Assembly: GCF_009764265.1 (NCBI RefSeq) | Contig: NZ_RWIR01000073.1 | Coordinates: 84,384-148,383, forward strand | DNA length: 64,000 nucleotides | DNA from: Pseudomonas sp. PB101 | Lineage (GTDB): Bacteria; Pseudomonadota; Gammaproteobacteria; Pseudomonadales; Pseudomonadaceae | Reading direction: 5' to 3' | Shown here: one piece after another, positions 60,026-64,000 of the stretch | Layout: each line of letters opens with the position of its first letter | Numbering within the stretch: the first letter of the stretch is position 1 | The notes under the pieces: model-generated | What the model saw: the letters and a program-made list of their open reading frames with translations, nothing else | The model's database searches: none | Told to the model about the DNA's origin: nothing | Position numbers and translations under genes: made by a program

Positions 60026-60970
60026 ATGATCCACGACACTTTCTGGCTGACCACGAGCGACCACAGCCGGCTCTTCGTCAACCAGTGGCTCCCCGACGGC
60101 AGCCTCAAGGCAATGATTCTGCTGGCCCACGGTATGGCCGAGCACAGCGGTCGCTATGGCCCCCTCGCGGAAAAACTCTGTGACCAGGGTTATGGCGTGT
60201 GCGCGCCTGACCTGCGTGGACATGGCAAAACTGCCGAAAACGGGACACTCGGGCATTTCGCTGATAACGACGGTTGGTGCAAGGTCGTGAGCGACCTGGC
60301 CAGCCTCAACCAACACATCGGCCAGCAACACCCCGGCGTACCGATCGTACTGCTCGGGCACAGCATGGGCAGTTACATTGCCCAGGCTTATCTGCTGCAC
60401 CACAGTGCCAGCCTGCACGGGGCAATCCTCAGCGGCTCGAATTTCCAACCCGTAGCGCTTTATCGCGCGGCACGGCAGATCGCCCGTCTCGAACGCCTGC
60501 GCCAGGGCGGCAAAGGGCGCAGCGCCTTGATCGAATGGCTGTCCTTCGGCTCGTTCAACAAAAAATTCAAACCGGCACGCACATCGTTCGACTGGCTCAG
60601 CCGTGATCCGGCGCAGGTCGATCTGTACGTCAACGACCCGCTTTGCGGCTTCCGTTGCACCAATCAACTGTGGATCGACTTGCTCGGTGGCTTGCAGCAA
60701 ATCAGCAAAGCGTCCAATCTCGCGCAGATCGACCCGGGCCTGCCGCTGCTGGTGATTGGCGGAGAATGTGATCCGGTGAGCGAAGGTAAACGTCTCAAGG
60801 ATCTGGCCGACGCGTTGCGGGCTAACGGCAGCCAGCACCTGCAACTGACCGTTTACCCCCAGGCACGGCACGAACTGTTCAACGAGAGCAACCGCGATGA
60901 AATCATCGCCGATGTGCTGAACTGGATCGCACAGGCCTTGAGCACTCCTCGGCCACACCGATCCGAATAG
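60026..60970 (+). CDS. Alpha/beta hydrolase (lysophospholipase/monoacylglycerol lipase-like)
   Basis: A 314-residue serine hydrolase. The nucleophile elbow is GHSMGSY (Ser about 114). ILLAHGMAEHSGRYGPLAEK and CAPDLRGHGKT are typical of this lipase group. The late VIGGECDPVSEGKRL and QARHELFNES supply the Asp and His of the triad. It probably releases fatty acids for the nearby FadD enzymes. ATG 60026 has AAGGA upstream. The gene order fadD1-fadD2-lipase-phaJ4 is the same as in P. aeruginosa. Confidence 0.9.
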   Translation: MIHDTFWLTTSDHSRLFVNQWLPDGSLKAMILLAHGMAEHSGRYGPLAEKLCDQGYGVCAPDLRGHGKTAENGTLGHFADNDGWCKVVSDLASLNQHIGQQHPGVPIVLLGHSMGSYIAQAYLLHHSASLHGAILSGSNFQPVALYRAARQIARLERLRQGGKGRSALIEWLSFGSFNKKFKPARTSFDWLSRDPAQVDLYVNDPLCGFRCTNQLWIDLLGGLQQISKASNLAQIDPGLPLLVIGGECDPVSEGKRLKDLADALRANGSQHLQLTVYPQARHELFNESNRDEIIADVLNWIAQALSTPRPHRSE

Positions 60971-61011
60971 TTTTTTGTGAATTTTTTAATTCGTCACAGG
61001 AATTGAGACAG

Positions 61012-61482
61012 ATGACCCAGGTTACCAACACCCCTTACGAAGCCCTCGAAATCGGCCAGACCGCCAGCTTCAGCAAGACCGTCGAAGAGCGCGACATCCA
61101 GTTGTTCGCCGCGATGTCCGGCGACCACAACCCGGTGCACCTGGATGCCGAATACGCCGCCAGCACCATGTTCAAGGAGCGCATCGCCCACGGCATGTTC
61201 AGCGGCGCGCTGATCAGTGCCGCGGTCGCCTGCGAACTGCCTGGACCGGGCACCATCTACATTGGCCAGCAAATGAGCTTCCAGAAACCGGTGAAGATCG
61301 GCGACACCCTGACCGTGCGCCTGGAAATCCTCGAAAAACTGCCGAAGTTCCGCGTGCGCATTGCCACCCGCGTGTTCAACCAGCGCGATGAACTGGTGGT
61401 GGATGGTGAAGCGGAGATCCTCGCGCCACGCAAGCAGCAGAGCGTGACGTTGACGGAGTTGCCGGCGATCAGCATTGGCTGA
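61012..61482 (+). CDS. phaJ4: (R)-specific enoyl-CoA hydratase PhaJ4
   Basis: Hydrates trans-2-enoyl-CoA to (R)-3-hydroxyacyl-CoA, which links beta-oxidation to polyhydroxyalkanoate synthesis. The 156-residue MaoC-type hot-dog protein has the hydratase motif FAAMSGDHNPVHLD (about 32-45, with catalytic Asp and His), followed by IAHGMFSGALI. Length and position, 41 bases after the lipase gene, match PhaJ4 of P. aeruginosa. ATG 61012 is chosen on homology. Confidence 0.93.
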   Translation: MTQVTNTPYEALEIGQTASFSKTVEERDIQLFAAMSGDHNPVHLDAEYAASTMFKERIAHGMFSGALISAAVACELPGPGTIYIGQQMSFQKPVKIGDTLTVRLEILEKLPKFRVRIATRVFNQRDELVVDGEAEILAPRKQQSVTLTELPAISIG

Positions 61483-61503
61483 TTGACCTAGCAAAAACAA
61501 ACA

Positions 61504-61596
61504 CTGTGGGAGCGAGCTTGCTCGCGATAGCGTCAGATCATTCAACATCACTGTTGAATGTCAGACCCTCATCGCGAGCAAGCTCGCTCCCACAGT
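61504..61596. repeat. REP pair (GCGAGC type)
   Basis: Inverted units 61504-61529 and 61570-61596 between convergent genes. Confidence 0.93.
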
Positions 61597-61608
61597 TTTT
61601 AGCGTGAT

Positions 61609-62076
61609 TTACGAACGTGCACGCGCCTGGTTACGCAGGGCTTTTACCTGATCGTGATTGCGTTGCACGCCATGGTACTGACGCTCAACCAGGTCACGAA
61701 TGCCCACCAGGTTGTGCTTGTTGATTTTCTCCATGGCGTCGCGATAAGCCTTCAACGCATGGTCCTCACCGCGCTCGGCTTCATTGAGAACGGCTTCCTC
61801 GCCCTTGCCGGTGAACATCGACTTCACGTCGACCCAGCGACGGTGCAAGTCACCGCTGACACTGGTGGAGGTTTCCGGATCGCCACCCATCGCACGCACG
61901 GCAGACTGCAATTCCGCAGCGGCCGTACCACAATCGGCCGAGCGATTGATGAACAGGGTCTTGAGTTCAGGGTGCTTGATGTCTTCAGCGCAAGTCTTGA
62001 ACCCGGCCTGACCGTCCTTGCTGGTTTCAATCAGGTCATTGAGTACAGAAATCGCTTCTTTATTCATGTCGGTCAT
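61609..62076 (-). CDS. DUF2383 four-helix-bundle protein (PA2169 family)
   Basis: A 155-residue helical bundle of the ferritin-like PA2169 group: ISVLNDLIETSKDGQAGFKT, HPELKTLFINRSADCG, ELQSAVRAMGG and GEDHALKAYRDAMEK. The conserved Glu and His could bind a metal. PA2169-type proteins are tied to stress and anoxic or stationary growth. ATG 62076 has GAGGA ten bases upstream. Confidence 0.88.
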   Translation of the reverse strand: MTDMNKEAISVLNDLIETSKDGQAGFKTCAEDIKHPELKTLFINRSADCGTAAAELQSAVRAMGGDPETSTSVSGDLHRRWVDVKSMFTGKGEEAVLNEAERGEDHALKAYRDAMEKINKHNLVGIRDLVERQYHGVQRNHDQVKALRNQARARS

Positions 62077-62278
62077 TTTCAATTCCTCGCGGTTGATGAA
62101 AGATGCAATGAGTAGTGCACCGTGCATGCCAGCTTGGAACCGCCTACTTGTTCGTTATTTTTCAATTAGTTATCGAATAACTGAAAATCTGTATCCGTTT
62201 TATTTGCATGATCTGTCATTTGGCCTGCATGCAGAATGCCTGTATTTTCCAGACTGACTGAATCAAGACGACTGATCG

Positions 62279-62515
62279 ATGAATCCTGAAAAGCTCGAAT
62301 TGCTGATCACCCGCGAAATGCCCTTCGGCAAGTACAAGGGGCGAATCATTGCCGACCTGCCCGGCCCTTACCTGAACTGGTTCGCCCGGGAGGGTTTCCC
62401 CCATGGCGAGTTGGGCGGCCTGCTGGCCCTGATGCAGGAAATCGATCACAACGGATTGTCGGACTTGCTCGAACCCCTGCGCGCCAAACACGGCAAACCG
62501 GCCCCGCGCCACTGA
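62279..62515 (+). CDS. DUF3820 family protein
   Basis: A 78-residue protein with the DUF3820 pattern MPFGKYKGRIIADLPGPYLNWFAREGFPHGELG. The function of the family is unknown; related short domains occur near nucleases and exonuclease-like proteins. It lies 19 bases before the aminotransferase gene and is probably co-transcribed. Confidence 0.87.
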   Translation: MNPEKLELLITREMPFGKYKGRIIADLPGPYLNWFAREGFPHGELGGLLALMQEIDHNGLSDLLEPLRAKHGKPAPRH

Positions 62516-62533
62516 ACATCTACCGAGTAGCCC

Positions 62534-63733
62534 ATGCCCGACAACACCCGCCGCGCCCGTGATGAAGCCTTCTGGCAAACCTTTGCCGACCGCTACGATG
62601 TCGAACCCGGCCCGATCAACCTGGAGAACGGTTACTTCGGGCGCATGTCGCGCACGGTGGTCGAGGAATACCAGCGCAACATCGAACTCATCAACCGCAG
62701 CAATTCGGTCTACGTGCGCCAGCGCTTCGAACAGGGCGACAGCCTGAAGATCCGAGCACAACTGGCCAGGTTGATTGGCGCACCCGCCGACAGCATCGCC
62801 CTGACCCGCAACGCGTCGGAAGGCTTGCAGTCGCTGATCCGCAACTACAACCGGCTGCAGCCCGGCGATCAGGTACTGGTTTGCGATCTGGAATACGACA
62901 CGGTCAAGGGTGCCATGCGCTGGCTGGCACACAATCGTGGGGTCGAAGTGATCGAGATCGAGCACGCACACCCGGCGACCTTCGACAGCCTGCTTGATAC
63001 CTATCGGGAGGCCTTCGCCCGGTATCCGCGACTGAAGCTGATGGCCCTGACCCACGTCACCCATCGCACGGGGCTGGTGATGCCGGTGCAGGCGATTGCA
63101 GCCGCTGCGAAGGAACATGGCATCGACGTCATCCTCGACGGCGCCCATGCCCTCGGCCAGCTGGAGTTCGATCTCACCGAACTCGGTATCGCTTTCGCCG
63201 GTTTCAACCTGCACAAGTGGATCGGCGCACCGTTGACGCTCGGCTTTATCTACATCGCCCCCGAACGCCTGGCCGACATCGACCCGGACATGGGCGAGAT
63301 GCATTTTCCACCGACTGACATCCGTGCCCGTACCTCGTACAGCACCCCCAACATCCCGGCGTTGATGACCCTGCCGCTGGTGCTTGAAGAGCATCACGCC
63401 ATGGGTGGCGCTGGCGCCAAGGGCGCGCGCCTCAATTACCTGCGTAACCTGTGGGTGCGCGAAGTTCGCGAACTTGCGGGCATCGAGGTGTTGACCCCGG
63501 ATGATCCACGGCTGTATTGCGGCATTACTTCGATGCGCTTTACCCAACAGGCCGATCAACAGGTGATGGTCGAAAGGCTGCTCAACGACTACAACCTGTT
63601 CACCGTGGTGCGCAGTGGCGCGGCTTGCGGGCCGTGCATCCGCGTGACACCGGGATTGACCAGCACTGCCGAGCATATGCAGCAGTTGATCAGCGCGCTG
63701 AAGGAACTGCGCGTCGTGAACGATAACGGGTAA
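62534..63733 (+). CDS. Class V aminotransferase (isopenicillin-N-epimerase-like)
   Basis: A 399-residue PLP enzyme. ALTRNASEGLQSLIRNYNRL and LALTHVTHRTGLVMPVQAIA are followed by DVILDGAHALGQLEFDLTEL and the PLP-Lys segment FAGFNLHKWIGAPLTLGFIY (Lys about 228). Related enzymes are isopenicillin N epimerases and cysteine desulfurase-like proteins; the substrate here is unknown. The last seven residues lie within a 144-bp tandem duplication. Confidence 0.88.
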   Translation: MPDNTRRARDEAFWQTFADRYDVEPGPINLENGYFGRMSRTVVEEYQRNIELINRSNSVYVRQRFEQGDSLKIRAQLARLIGAPADSIALTRNASEGLQSLIRNYNRLQPGDQVLVCDLEYDTVKGAMRWLAHNRGVEVIEIEHAHPATFDSLLDTYREAFARYPRLKLMALTHVTHRTGLVMPVQAIAAAAKEHGIDVILDGAHALGQLEFDLTELGIAFAGFNLHKWIGAPLTLGFIYIAPERLADIDPDMGEMHFPPTDIRARTSYSTPNIPALMTLPLVLEEHHAMGGAGAKGARLNYLRNLWVREVRELAGIEVLTPDDPRLYCGITSMRFTQQADQQVMVERLLNDYNLFTVVRSGAACGPCIRVTPGLTSTAEHMQQLISALKELRVVNDNG

Positions 63734-64000
63734 ATCCTGATGGCCAGCGTCGCTCTCGGGTTTTTCGCGAGCAGGCTCGCTCTTACAAGGGTTAGTGGAT
63801 GTACGCAAAATCTGCAGCCAACCAAAATCATTGTGGGAGCGAGCTTGCTCGCGATGGTCGTGAACGATAACGGGTGAAACCTGATGCCCAGTGGCGCTCT
63901 CGGGTTTTTCGCGAGCAGGCTCGCTCCTACAAGGGTTAGTGGATGTACGCAAAATCTGCAGGCAACCAAAATCATTGTGGGAGCGAGCTTGCTCGCGATG
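63713..64000. repeat. Tandem 144-bp duplication containing REP units and a gene end
   Basis: 63713-63856 and 63857-64000 are head-to-tail copies that differ at about seven bases by eye. Each has GTCGTGAACGATAACGGG, REP units with GCGAGCAGGCTCGC and GCGAGCTTGCTCGC, and a spacer. The first copy starts 21 bases before the aminotransferase stop, so the second copy holds a useless piece of that gene. The window ends exactly at the end of copy 2; more copies may follow. Confidence 0.93.

Noticed and set aside
63589..63975. 128-codon minus-strand frame with two near-identical halves
   Set aside because: The internal repeat comes from the 144-bp tandem duplication and REP sequence, so the protein is not real.
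19558..64000. Regularly recurring inverted repeats as a possible CRISPR array
   Set aside because: They are dispersed, paired in opposite orientation and spaced by kilobases; they are REP elements. No cas gene is present.

Overview
The window reads as a Pseudomonas chromosome, most likely of the P. fluorescens group. From about 19.5 kb onward the intergenic gaps carry many REP-type inverted repeats built on GCGAGC/GCTCGC, GCGGGC/GCCCGC or GCCAGC/GCCGGC arms, which are typical of these bacteria. The gene set is also pseudomonad: a fadD1-fadD2-lipase-phaJ4 block like the one in P. aeruginosa, a GntR/gluconate locus, a BdlA-like PAS-MCP, and DUF6124 and CsbD genes. There is no CRISPR array, and I found no tRNA or rRNA gene.

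Positions 1 to about 16 kb form a defence island with a more AT-rich look and no REP elements. It has two modules. Module 1 is a cytosine-5 DNA methyltransferase (minus strand, cut by the left edge), a Vsr endonuclease that overlaps it head to head, and a four-gene operon: a 73-aa helical protein, a GHKL (MutL/MORC-like) ATPase and two unrecognised proteins in overlapping frames. An orphan BRO-N antirepressor-like gene with a c4-like structured RNA leader follows. Module 2 is a tight four-gene operon: a UvrD-like helicase, DrmA, DrmB (DUF1998) and a NERD nuclease-helicase fusion. It resembles DISARM but lacks DrmC and an adjacent methyltransferase. The right border has a small in-frame wreck that joins the start of a neighbouring gene to the tail of a GGDEF domain.

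From 16.2 to 40.9 kb are ordinary chromosomal genes. They include a SulP anion transporter, a gene of unknown function with a possible zinc site, a small XRE regulator behind a perfect LexA box, a metallo-beta-lactamase-fold hydrolase divergent from a TetR regulator, a MASE2-GGDEF protein, a DUF1003 protein, a glutamine-amidotransferase-like protein, GlpQ, a PepSY protein, ZntB, Pit, a coupled 2OG-oxygenase/TylF methyltransferase pair, LysR/SDR and PACE/LysR divergent pairs, an ECF42-type sigma factor with its DGPF partner, GNATs, a LysE exporter and an AlaC-type aminotransferase.

From 41 to 64 kb lie the gluconate locus (gntT, gntK, divergent gntR, with three operator-like sites), a DUF6124 gene with a strongly structured leader, a GST, a secreted I36-like protein, an unannotated candidate structured RNA, a PAS-PAS-MCP receptor, an ECF sigma factor coupled to a glycine-betaine-type binding protein, a PhnD-like protein with a fatty acid desaturase, a 36-aa basic protein, peptide deformylase with YihY, CsbD, the fatty-acid/PHA block, a DUF2383 protein, and DUF3820 with a class V aminotransferase. 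The window ends in a 144-bp tandem duplication that includes the 3' end of the last gene. Families were assigned by reading motifs; no database search was run.
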